A DNA stretch of 64,000 bases from the NCBI RefSeq assembly GCF_008329605.1, contig NZ_NPKO01000002.1:62001-126000 (forward strand), written 5' to 3'. Positions within the stretch are counted from its first letter, which is position 1. Every line of letters begins with the position of its first letter. Shown piece by piece: positions 7,552 to 17,890 of the stretch. The notes beneath the pieces were generated by a model. That model saw only the letters and a program-made list of their open reading frames with translations, was not told the origin of the DNA and did not search any database. Position numbers and translations under genes: made by a program. The DNA is from Mycolicibacterium sp. P9-64 (GTDB lineage Bacteria > Actinomycetota > Actinomycetes > Mycobacteriales > Mycobacteriaceae).

Positions 7552-9192
7552 ATGACCGATACCGCCTCAAGTACGTCGACGGCCGCCGCTGGGCGTCAGG
7601 CAGACCGCATCTCCGCCGAAGCGCGACGTCGCCGCACGTTCGCGGTGATCAGCCACCCCGACGCCGGCAAGTCCACCTTGACCGAGGCCCTGGTCCTGCA
7701 TGCCAACGCCATCACCGAGGCCGGCGCCATCCACGGCAAGGCCGGTCGCCGCGCCACCGTGTCGGACTGGATGGAGATGGAGAAGGCCCGCGGCATCTCC
7801 ATCACCTCGACGGCATTGCAGTTCCCCTACGCGACCCAGGGCGGGGAGAGCTGCGTCATCAACTTGCTCGATACCCCCGGCCACGCCGACTTCTCCGAAG
7901 ACACCTACCGCGTCCTGACGGCCGTGGATTGCGCCGTGATGCTGATCGACGCCGCGAAAGGCCTTGAGCCGCAGACCCTCAAGCTGTTTCAGGTGTGCAG
8001 GCATCGCCGGATCCCGATCATCACGGTGATCAACAAATGGGACCGTCCCGGCCGCGACCCGCTCGAGCTCCTCGACGAGATCCAGGAGCGCATCGGCCTT
8101 CGCCCCACCCCGCTGACCTGGCCGGTTGGTGTGGCAGGCGACTTCAAGGGTGTCCTCGACCGGCGCACCGGAAACTTCATCCGGTACACCCGCACCGCGG
8201 GTGGCGCCAAGGCCGCTCCCGAAGAACACATCGCCCCTGACGATGCCCACGACTCGGCGGGCATCGATTGGGATCGCGCGGTCGAGGAGTCCGAACTCCT
8301 CGAGGCCGACGGATCCGACTACGACCCCGAGACCTTCCTCGGCTGCGAGTCGACGCCGGTGCTCTTCACGTCGGCGGTGCTCAACTTCGGGGTGAACCAG
8401 CTCCTGGACGTGCTGGTTCAGATCGCGCCGCCGCCGAGCGGGCAGCTCGACGTCGGGGGCAACCGGCGCGAGGCCGCGGCACCGTTCAGCGCGTTCGTCT
8501 TCAAGGTCCAGGCGGGCATGGACTCGGCCCATCGCGACCGCATCGCCTACGCCAGGGTGTGCTCGGGCACGTTCGAACGCGGAGAGGTGCTGACCCACGG
8601 TGCCACCGGCAAGCCGTTCGTCACCAAGTACGCGCAGTCGGTCTTCGGGCAGCAGCGGTCGACGCTGGACACGGCCTGGCCGGGTGACGTGATCGGACTG
8701 GCCAACGCCAACGCCCTGCGCCCTGGCGACACGCTCTACGTCGACGTCCCCGTGGAGTACCCGCCGATCCCCAGCTTCTCTCCCGAGCACTTCGCCGTTG
8801 CGCGCGGAACCGATCCGAGCAAGCACAAGCAGTTCCGGAAGGGGATCGAGCAACTCGATCAGGAGGGCGTCATCCAGGTGCTGCGCTCGGATCGGCGCGG
8901 TGATCAGGCGCCCGTCTTCGCCGCCGTCGGGCCGATGCAGTTCGAGGTGGCCAGCCACCGGATGGCTGCCGAGTTCAGTGCGCCCATCGAGCTCGAGTCA
9001 CTTCCGTACCAGGTGGCCCGCGCCACCGATGCCGCCGGTGCCGAGGTTCTGCAGAAGCAGGCGTCAGTCGAGGTGTTCACCCGGACCGACGGCGTCATGC
9101 TGGCGGTGTTCTCCACGAAGTGGCGCCTCGAAAACGTGCAGAGGGACAATCCCACCGTGCAGCTGCGTTCCCTGGTTGCGGCGGGCGACTAG
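7552..9192 (+). CDS. prfC: peptide chain release factor 3
   Basis: The 546-residue translational GTPase recycles RF1/RF2 from the ribosome. G1 is SHPDAGKST, G2/switch I is in EKARGISITSTA, G3 is DTPGHADF and G4 is NKWD (TVINKWDR). The C-terminal part contains KHKQFRKGIEQLDQEGVIQVL, characteristic of RF3 rather than EF-G. The length fits the family (529 in E. coli). The ATG at 7552 is the best in-frame start, although the AGGA before it is very close. The gene ends in a 4-bp tail-to-tail overlap with the helicase gene. Confidence 0.95.
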   Translation: MTDTASSTSTAAAGRQADRISAEARRRRTFAVISHPDAGKSTLTEALVLHANAITEAGAIHGKAGRRATVSDWMEMEKARGISITSTALQFPYATQGGESCVINLLDTPGHADFSEDTYRVLTAVDCAVMLIDAAKGLEPQTLKLFQVCRHRRIPIITVINKWDRPGRDPLELLDEIQERIGLRPTPLTWPVGVAGDFKGVLDRRTGNFIRYTRTAGGAKAAPEEHIAPDDAHDSAGIDWDRAVEESELLEADGSDYDPETFLGCESTPVLFTSAVLNFGVNQLLDVLVQIAPPPSGQLDVGGNRREAAAPFSAFVFKVQAGMDSAHRDRIAYARVCSGTFERGEVLTHGATGKPFVTKYAQSVFGQQRSTLDTAWPGDVIGLANANALRPGDTLYVDVPVEYPPIPSFSPEHFAVARGTDPSKHKQFRKGIEQLDQEGVIQVLRSDRRGDQAPVFAAVGPMQFEVASHRMAAEFSAPIELESLPYQVARATDAAGAEVLQKQASVEVFTRTDGVMLAVFSTKWRLENVQRDNPTVQLRSLVAAGD

Positions 9193-11690
9193 TCCATCCG
9201 CCCCGCGTCGACCACCCGGATGACAGCGGCGCCCTCCTCGTCGGACGCCTCAAGGTCCACCTCGACGTCGAAGCCCCAATCATGGTCGCCCGCAGGGTCG
9301 TCGAGAATTTGGCGGACTCGCCACACGCCTGACTGCCGGTCGATGATCAGCAGGGCTGGGCCTCGCGCATCGGCGCCGATGCCGACGTCGTCGTGCTCGG
9401 AGAAGTATTCGCCGATGACTTCTTCCCAACGGTCCGCGGTCCATCCGGAGCCACCGTCCAACTCGCCGAGGTCATGCCAGAGGCGACGTGCGAACAGCTC
9501 CACCCGGCGGAACAGCGCATTGCGGACCATGGCGGTGAAGGCCCGCTCGTTGCCGGTCAGCGGGCGCGGGCGGGCCGGTACCGTCACCGGCGCATCCAAC
9601 GGCTGGTCCGGGCTGGTGAGCTGCTCCCATTCGTCCAGCAGGCTCGAATCGACCTGGCGGACAAGCTCTCCGAGCCACTCGACGATGTCGGTGAGCTCCT
9701 CGGTGCGCGCGGCGGCAGGCACTCCTGACCGCAGCGCCTTGAAGGTGTCGGAGAGGTAGCGCAGGACCGCGCCCTCGGAGCGGACCAACCCATACGTGTT
9801 GACGAACTCGCGGAAGCCGAATGCCCGCTCCCATACCTCACGGACGATCGACTTCGGCGATAGCTGGCCGTCGGCGGCCCACGGATTGCTCTGCAGGTAC
9901 GTTTCGAAGGCGTAGCCGAGAAGTTCCTCGAGCGGCTTGGGATAGCTGACGTCGTCGAGCAGTTCCATGCGCTCGTCGTACTCGATGCCCTCTGCCTTCA
10001 TTTGGGCGATGGCCTCGCCCCTGGCCTTCTTCAGCTGTGCGGCCAGAATCTGTCGAGGATCTTCGAGGGTCGCTTCTATCACTGAAACCACGTCCAGCGC
10101 ATAGCTTTCCGATTCAGGATCGAGCACGTCGATCGCGGCGAGCGCGAACGTCGACAGAGGTTGGTTGAGGGCGAAGTCGGGTGGGAGGTCGACGGTCAAC
10201 CGGTAGCGCCTCCCGTCGGGTTCTGGTGTTTCGAGCCGCTCCAGCACGCCGGCCTGCAGAAGCGAGCGTGCGATGCCGACGGCTTCGCGGATGTGCTGCA
10301 GCTGTCGCTTTCGCGGCTCGTGGTTGTCGGTGAGCAGGCGGCGCATCGCCAGGAACGGATCGCCGGGCCGGTCGACGACGTCGAGGATCATCGCCGTCGT
10401 CACCCGCATGTGGCTCGTCAGCTGCTCCGGGGTGGCGTCGACGAGTCGGGTCATGGTGGATTCGCTCCATGGCACCATGCCCTCGGGTACCTTGCGGCGC
10501 ACCAACTTTCGGCGCTTCTTCGGATCGTCGGCGACCTTGGCGAACTGCTTGAGGTTCTCCACCTCGTGCTCGGGAGCCTGGACGACGACGGTGCCCGCGG
10601 TGTCGTAACCAGCCCGGCCCGCCCGGCCGGCGATCTGATGGAACTCGCGGGCCTGCAGCAACCGGGTGCGCACGCCGTCGTACTTCGACAGCGCGGAGAA
10701 GACGACGGTGCGGATCGGCACGTTGATGCCGACGCCGAGCGTGTCGGTGCCGCAGATGACCTTGAGCAGGCCGGCCTGCGCCAGCTGTTCGACCAGCCGC
10801 CGGTACTTGGGCAGCATCCCCGCGTGATGGACGCCGATGCCGTGCCGGACCAACCGGGACAACGTCGTGCCGAAGGCCGTGGAGAAGCGGAACGCGCCGA
10901 TCAGCTCGGCGATCGCCGCCTTCTCCTCCTTGGTGCTCACATTGACGCTCATCAGTGCCTGCGCGCGTTCCAGTGCCGACGCCTGCGTGAAGTGGACGAC
11001 GTAGATCGGGGCCTGCTTCGTGTCCAGCAGGTCCTGGATCGTTTCGTGCATCGGCGTCGTCGCGTAGTAGTAGTGCAGCGGAACCGGACGCTCGGCGTTG
11101 GCGACCAGCGCCGTCGGTCGTCCGGTGCGCCGGGTCAGGTCTTCGCGCAGGAACGTGACGTCGCCGAGCGTCGCCGACATCAGCAGGAACTGGGCCTTCG
11201 GCAGCTCCAGCAGCGGCACCTGCCAGGCCCAGCCGCGGTCGGGGTCGCCGTAGAAGTGGAACTCGTCCATCACCACCAGGCCGATGTCGGCGTCGGCGCC
11301 CTCCCGCAACGCGACGTTGGCCAGGATCTCGGCGGTGCACGCGATGATCGGCGCGTCGGCGTTGACTGAGGCATCCCCGGTGAGCATGCCTACGTTGGCG
11401 GCGCCGAACACCTCGCACAGCGCGAAGAACTTCTCGCTGACCAGTGCCTTGATCGGGGCGGTATAGAAGCTGGTGCGGTCACCGGCCAGCGCGGCATAGA
11501 TCGCACCGGTGGCCACCAGCGACTTGCCGGAACCGGTCGGGGTGGCAAGGACGACGTTCGCACCGCTGACCAGTTCGATCAGCGCCTCTTCCTGCGCCGG
11601 GTACAGCTCGGTGCCGTTCGCTTCCGCCCATGCGGCGAAGGAGGCGAACAGTTCGTCGGGGTCGGAGTTCGGGGGCGCAAGGAGGGGCAT
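9189..11690 (-). CDS. DEAD/DEAH-box helicase with DUF3516 C-terminus
   Basis: The 833-residue superfamily 2 helicase has Walker A ATPTGSGKS (about residues 52-60), a DEFH box (MDEFHFYG), SAT motif LLMSATLG, and motif VI HQIAGRAGRAGYD. The second half (about residue 400 on) is the long helical and beta region found in actinobacterial DUF3516 helicases. It probably unwinds RNA or DNA; the substrate is not established. It follows the S9 peptidase gene by 26 bp on the same strand and may be co-transcribed. It is convergent with prfC with a 4-bp overlap. Confidence 0.9.
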   Translation of the reverse strand: MPLLAPPNSDPDELFASFAAWAEANGTELYPAQEEALIELVSGANVVLATPTGSGKSLVATGAIYAALAGDRTSFYTAPIKALVSEKFFALCEVFGAANVGMLTGDASVNADAPIIACTAEILANVALREGADADIGLVVMDEFHFYGDPDRGWAWQVPLLELPKAQFLLMSATLGDVTFLREDLTRRTGRPTALVANAERPVPLHYYYATTPMHETIQDLLDTKQAPIYVVHFTQASALERAQALMSVNVSTKEEKAAIAELIGAFRFSTAFGTTLSRLVRHGIGVHHAGMLPKYRRLVEQLAQAGLLKVICGTDTLGVGINVPIRTVVFSALSKYDGVRTRLLQAREFHQIAGRAGRAGYDTAGTVVVQAPEHEVENLKQFAKVADDPKKRRKLVRRKVPEGMVPWSESTMTRLVDATPEQLTSHMRVTTAMILDVVDRPGDPFLAMRRLLTDNHEPRKRQLQHIREAVGIARSLLQAGVLERLETPEPDGRRYRLTVDLPPDFALNQPLSTFALAAIDVLDPESESYALDVVSVIEATLEDPRQILAAQLKKARGEAIAQMKAEGIEYDERMELLDDVSYPKPLEELLGYAFETYLQSNPWAADGQLSPKSIVREVWERAFGFREFVNTYGLVRSEGAVLRYLSDTFKALRSGVPAAARTEELTDIVEWLGELVRQVDSSLLDEWEQLTSPDQPLDAPVTVPARPRPLTGNERAFTAMVRNALFRRVELFARRLWHDLGELDGGSGWTADRWEEVIGEYFSEHDDVGIGADARGPALLIIDRQSGVWRVRQILDDPAGDHDWGFDVEVDLEASDEEGAAVIRVVDAGRMD

Positions 11691-11716
11691 CTTGGGGACA
11701 AGCGTGCCTCGTGCTG

Positions 11717-13591
11717 CTACGGGTTGAGCGCCCGACCACCCAGGTGCTCGGCGAGGAAGCGCTCGACGGCGTGGTGGAGATCGATCTGGTTCTCCGGATT
11801 GAGGAAGCCATGCCCCTCGTCGGCTTTGACCATGTACTCGACATCGACACCCCGCGCGCGCAACGCCTCGACGAGGTTGTCGGATTCGGCCTGTACGACA
11901 CGGGTGTCATTGGCGCCCTGGACGACTAGTAGCGGTGTGCGGATCTGGTCGACGCGGGTGATCGGCGAGCGGGCCAACATGTCGGCCTCCTGCGCCGGAT
12001 CAGACGGGTCTCCGACGAACAGGTGCCAGTTGTTGGCCAAGTGCGGCCTTGCGGTGGCAGGCAGGGTCCGCATGAAGTTCGCGAGGTTCGAGATGCCGAC
12101 GTAGTCGATCGCGGCAGCGAACACGTCCGGGGTAAAGGTGACGCCGACGAGCGTCGCGTACCCGCCGTAGGAACCGCCGAAGATCCCTACCCGATCGCGA
12201 TCTGCGTAGCCCTGTTCGACGGCCCAGTTCACGGCGTCGATCAGGTCGTCGTGCATCCTGCCCGCGAACTCGCCGATCGCAGCCTTGACGAAGGCTTTGC
12301 CGTACCCGGTCGAACCGCGAAAGTTGACCTGTAGCACCGCATATCCGCGGTTGGCCAGAAGCTGCACGTCCGGCTGATAGCCCCAGGTGTCGCGGGCCCA
12401 CGGTCCGCCGTGGACGAGCAGGACCAACGGCAACCCCTTGGGTTCGATCCCGACGGGCAGGGTCAGATACGAGTGGAGCGCCAGGCCGTCACGGGAGGGG
12501 ATCGTCACCGGTGTCATCGGAGCCAGCATCGTCGGATCGAGGTTCGGATACGGCCGGAACAGCAGTCGGCTCTCACCAGTCGAGTGGTCGTAGAGATAGG
12601 TGAGGCCGGGCTCGCGATCGTCGATGAAGCTGACGATCCAGCGCTGCTCGCTCTCGTCGGAGGAGATGGCGCCGATGTCGCCGTCGGACAGCTTCTGCAC
12701 GTTCTCCAGCACCGCGGCGAAATGCGGGTCCAGCGCGTGGATCACCTGTCGCTCACCGAGATACCTCGCCCCGATGAGTTCCTCGGTCCGCCTGCTGTGA
12801 ATGAGGGGACCCGGGCCGCCGTAGTGCGTGTCGAGGTCGAATTTGGGGTGACTGTCGACCTCGGTCTCCGTGCCGGTCGCTAGGTCGAGTCGGACCAGGC
12901 GGGTGCGGTCGGTGTCCCGGTTGGAGCCCAGCCACAGGCCGGTCCCGTCGGGGGTGATCACCATCGGATACACGCTCATTGGATAGTCGGTGCCGTCGAA
13001 CACCGTTACGGGGTGCAGCGTGCGGGTATCCGCGTCCCATCGCGACAGCTCGATGTCGCCGTCGGGCGTCAATGCCGTCGCGAGCAGATCGCCGCTTTGG
13101 CTGCGGAGCCAGGACGCGACGTGGCCGGGGTTCTCGGCAAGCAGCGTGAGTTCACCCGTGGCGATTTCGACTTCATACAGGTCGAACAGCTCGATGGTCC
13201 TCTTGTTGATGCCGACGACCACCTTGCCCTTCCTCGCCTGGTCCAGCGGAACGACCTTGGCTCCTGGGAACGGCGTGAGATCGACTGCGGGCGAGCCGGG
13301 GTGGTCCAGATCGACTCGGTACAGGTGGAAGTTCTCGTCGCCGTCGCCGTCCTGGTAGTAGAGCAGCCATCGCGGGTCGTCGGTCCACTGGTGGATGTAC
13401 ACACTGCGGTTGTCGTCGGCGGTGACGCACCGGGAGTCGTCCTCGCCGTCCAAACTCTGCACCCACACGTTGAGCCGGTTCTGCCACGGCGCCAGGTAGG
13501 CGATCCTGGTGCCGTCGGGTGAGATCGATGCACCCGCACGAACGGGCGAGTCGAAGAGTTCTTCTACGGGGATGATTTCGGGCAGCGTCAT
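11717..13591 (-). CDS. S9 family prolyl oligopeptidase-like peptidase
   Basis: The 624-residue protein has an N-terminal beta-propeller-like half with WD-like repeats (for example LDLATGTETEV) and a C-terminal alpha/beta hydrolase domain. The nucleophile lies in GGSYGGYA, the acid in GANDTRV and the histidine in EGHGF, the standard S9 triad order. No signal peptide is visible, so a cytosolic peptidase or acylaminoacyl peptidase role fits. A strong AGGAG ribosome site precedes the ATG. The helicase gene follows closely. Substrate preference cannot be read. Confidence 0.88.
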   Translation of the reverse strand: MTLPEIIPVEELFDSPVRAGASISPDGTRIAYLAPWQNRLNVWVQSLDGEDDSRCVTADDNRSVYIHQWTDDPRWLLYYQDGDGDENFHLYRVDLDHPGSPAVDLTPFPGAKVVPLDQARKGKVVVGINKRTIELFDLYEVEIATGELTLLAENPGHVASWLRSQSGDLLATALTPDGDIELSRWDADTRTLHPVTVFDGTDYPMSVYPMVITPDGTGLWLGSNRDTDRTRLVRLDLATGTETEVDSHPKFDLDTHYGGPGPLIHSRRTEELIGARYLGERQVIHALDPHFAAVLENVQKLSDGDIGAISSDESEQRWIVSFIDDREPGLTYLYDHSTGESRLLFRPYPNLDPTMLAPMTPVTIPSRDGLALHSYLTLPVGIEPKGLPLVLLVHGGPWARDTWGYQPDVQLLANRGYAVLQVNFRGSTGYGKAFVKAAIGEFAGRMHDDLIDAVNWAVEQGYADRDRVGIFGGSYGGYATLVGVTFTPDVFAAAIDYVGISNLANFMRTLPATARPHLANNWHLFVGDPSDPAQEADMLARSPITRVDQIRTPLLVVQGANDTRVVQAESDNLVEALRARGVDVEYMVKADEGHGFLNPENQIDLHHAVERFLAEHLGGRALNP

Positions 13592-13642
13592 GCGACTCCT
13601 TGAGTCTCGAGGTGGCGGTATCGGTGGTGGGCAGTGCGGGGG

Positions 13643-14290
13643 TCAAGCCGTGACGGGACCCCCGAAGCGACCGTTGGTGGCCTCGAGGATGGCGCTGTCG
13701 ATCAGCGATAGCGCCTCGCTCTGGGTGACCTCGGTCTTGTCGACGACGATCGCCCTGCTGACGTCCTCGTCGATGACGCGCAGCGCGCCGGTGACGGCGG
13801 CCGCGCAGAGCCGAACGGCCAGGTCATCCTCCGGGAGGCCCAACCGCTTGGCGACGACGGGGATGAGCCCGCGTTCCATGGCGTCGTGGACCATCAGGTA
13901 GGCGGTGCGCAGAGCGGGTTCCGACGTCGTCATGGTGGCGATCCGCATTGCGCTGATCTCGTCGTCGACGTCCTGCGGGCTCAGGGGGTGCGTCACGGCG
14001 TCTGCGGCGAGGTGCTCGCCGAGCGAGAGTTCGGCCGGCCACCGGTCCACGACTGTGAGGAATCGGTCCAGCGATTTGGCGAGGACCGGCTCGACGCAGC
14101 TCTCCTTCGATCGGAAGTATCGCCAGATGGTGCGCGTGGAAAGCCCTGCGGCAGAGGCAATGTCGTCACCGCTGGTTCCGGAGACCCCGTTCTTCCAGAA
14201 CAGCGCGCAGGCGTGTCTGGATACGGCGAGTCGCGCGGTGGCGTTGTCGGCGATGCTGATCACTCTCCCTGTCGTGTCACTTAGTGACAT
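13643..14290 (-). CDS. TetR-family regulator, divergent from the dgdA-like gene
   Basis: The 215-residue protein has an N-terminal HTH (TSGDDIASAAGLSTRTIWRYFRSKE, about residues 39-63) and a helical ligand domain. The start ATG at 14288-14290 is embedded in a 15-bp palindrome, and a second identical palindrome lies 25 bp away. Two operators in the gap with the divergent aminotransferase gene point to tight autoregulation and control of the dgdA-nudix pair. No strong ribosome site precedes the ATG, so a leaderless transcript is possible. The ligand is unknown; an amino acid or its keto product is a reasonable guess. Confidence 0.88.
   Translation of the reverse strand: MSLSDTTGRVISIADNATARLAVSRHACALFWKNGVSGTSGDDIASAAGLSTRTIWRYFRSKESCVEPVLAKSLDRFLTVVDRWPAELSLGEHLAADAVTHPLSPQDVDDEISAMRIATMTTSEPALRTAYLMVHDAMERGLIPVVAKRLGLPEDDLAVRLCAAAVTGALRVIDEDVSRAIVVDKTEVTQSEALSLIDSAILEATNGRFGGPVTA
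14275..14289. promoter_or_regulatory. TetR operator O1
   Basis: TGTCACTTAGTGACA has perfect 7-bp arms around one central base. Its right end forms the start codon of the TetR gene, so bound repressor would cover the translation start and probably the promoter. Confidence 0.75.
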
Positions 14291-14299
14291 GACCTACTG

Positions 14300-14314
14300 T
14301 GTCACTAAGTGACA
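14300..14314. promoter_or_regulatory. TetR operator O2
   Basis: TGTCACTAAGTGACA is the exact reverse complement of the element at 14275-14289; centres are 25 bp apart. It lies 33 bp before the start of the dgdA-like gene, a position suited to repression. Confidence 0.75.
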
Positions 14315-14328
14315 GGGCCGTCAAGTGA

Positions 14329-16370
<2,042 letters not shown>

Positions 16371-16467
16371 GTCACACCTGTAACACCAATGGGTGCTGCT
16401 GCCGATAGCTGGGTAACGCGGTAGCGCAATCAGGAACGCGCTGCCGCCAGGGTTGGAGGGACTCGTC

Positions 16468-17307
16468 GTGATTCGTCGTCTTGGATTGGCCGTTCTGGTA
16501 GCGGGCACGGCATTGGCCGGAATGGCCACCGGCACCGCGTCGGCGGCACCCGGATGCGGTGACTTTCATTGGATGGGCGCTGCCGGGTCTGGCCAGCGCG
16601 ACGGTGCCGGACTGACCGCCAACGGCGGCATGGGTGCCGTGGTCTACCAGTCCTACCTGCAGCTGCAGGCCGAACTGGCCGCGAGCGGCAGGACCATCAC
16701 CGCCGAGGCCGTGCAGTACCCGGCCGTCGCCGCCCCGCTGGACGGCGGGATCGGCGACTGGATGCACTTCATGGACAGCGTCGAGACGGGCACCGATGCG
16801 GCCGCCGACCAGTTCGAGGCCTTCACCGAGCGATGCCCCACCACGAAGGTGGTGCTGGCCGGCTACTCGCAAGGCGCCATGGTGATCCATCGCAATCTGG
16901 AGGACCTCGCGGACGACCCGCACGTGGCGGCCGCGCTTCTGATCGCCGACGGCGACCGGTTGCCCAGTGACACCACCATCAACATGGGAACGACGGCGCT
17001 GGTGTCCGGTCTTGGCAAGGGCGTCGCCCAGGAGCATTCGTTCCTGGCGTCCGCGCCCACCTCGCCGCTGCCCGCCGAGCTCGGCGCGCGCACCGTCAGC
17101 GTCTGCGACATCGGCGACCCGGTCTGCGACTCCGTCCCGGACTCGCCGAAGGTGACGGCCGCCGACATCGCGATTCACACGTCGTACGCACCGACCACGA
17201 GCGGCCCGCACGCATGGGGCGGACCGCTCTATGGCCTGGTGATGAGTGCTGCTCCCGCTCCGGCGTTGTCGCCGTCGACGGTCGGGCTGACCGCGTACGG
17301 CTCCTAA
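16468..17307 (+). CDS. cutinase-family secreted esterase
   Basis: From GTG 16468 (GGAGGG at 16455-16460) the protein has 279 residues. An N-terminal signal peptide (IRRLGLAVLVAGTALAGMA, cleavage near TASAAPG) is followed by a cutinase fold: GYSQGA nucleophile elbow, a cysteine-bound aspartate in CDIGDPVCDS, and a catalytic histidine in IAIHTSYA. Mycobacterial cutinase-like proteins hydrolyse esters or phospholipids outside the cell. The 3' end overlaps the convergent DUF1772 gene by 4 bp. Confidence 0.88.
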   Translation: MIRRLGLAVLVAGTALAGMATGTASAAPGCGDFHWMGAAGSGQRDGAGLTANGGMGAVVYQSYLQLQAELAASGRTITAEAVQYPAVAAPLDGGIGDWMHFMDSVETGTDAAADQFEAFTERCPTTKVVLAGYSQGAMVIHRNLEDLADDPHVAAALLIADGDRLPSDTTINMGTTALVSGLGKGVAQEHSFLASAPTSPLPAELGARTVSVCDIGDPVCDSVPDSPKVTAADIAIHTSYAPTTSGPHAWGGPLYGLVMSAAPAPALSPSTVGLTAYGS

Positions 17308-17822
17308 ACCTGGTCGGGGTTCCCGGAGCGGTCGGCGAGCAGACCGAACAGCATCAGTGCCGCCCCGATGACGGCGGTCACGGCGCGGACGTGGTTCCAC
17401 GCCGTCCACGGCTGGTAGTACGCCAACCACTCCCTCGCGGCATCGGTTGCCGAAAGGCCTTGCGGATCAACGCCGTCGAGGTGGTCGTTCAGCGGGACGT
17501 TGAAGGCCATCGTGATGATCGCGCCGAGGACGCCGAAGACCGCACCGACGAGAACCCACCACCGCCCCGTTCTGCGCAGCTGCACGACGGCGATGACGCC
17601 GACCACGAACGACAGCACGGCCGCCCCGAGATACGCGAGCAGGAACGGCCCGCTCGTGTTGGCTTCGACGTTGATGCCGCGCATCGCGGTGATCGCCTCG
17701 ACGTCACCGGTGCGATTGAGGCCTTGCATGACGAAGGTCGAGAAGACGTACATCATTCCGCCCGCCGCGGCGCTGGCGATGACGGCGATGCTGGTCAGGA
17801 CGGCAAATGGGCTGATACGCAT
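17304..17822 (-). CDS. DUF1772 membrane protein
   Basis: The 172-residue protein has four apparent membrane segments (beginning with VLTSIAVIASAAAGGMMYVF and including FLLAYLGAAVLSFVVGVIAV and WWVLVGAVFGVLGAIITMA). A conserved NVPLND motif is characteristic of the DUF1772/anthrone-oxygenase-like family. The function is unknown. It is convergent with the cutinase gene and sits downstream of the MmpL gene on the same strand, about 70 bp away. Confidence 0.8.
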   Translation of the reverse strand: MRISPFAVLTSIAVIASAAAGGMMYVFSTFVMQGLNRTGDVEAITAMRGINVEANTSGPFLLAYLGAAVLSFVVGVIAVVQLRRTGRWWVLVGAVFGVLGAIITMAFNVPLNDHLDGVDPQGLSATDAAREWLAYYQPWTAWNHVRAVTAVIGAALMLFGLLADRSGNPDQV

Positions 17823-17890
17823 GCTGCCTACTCAACCGGCGACCGCCGAGACGATCCATCGTTTGCCGTCCGGACTACATACGCGGGCGT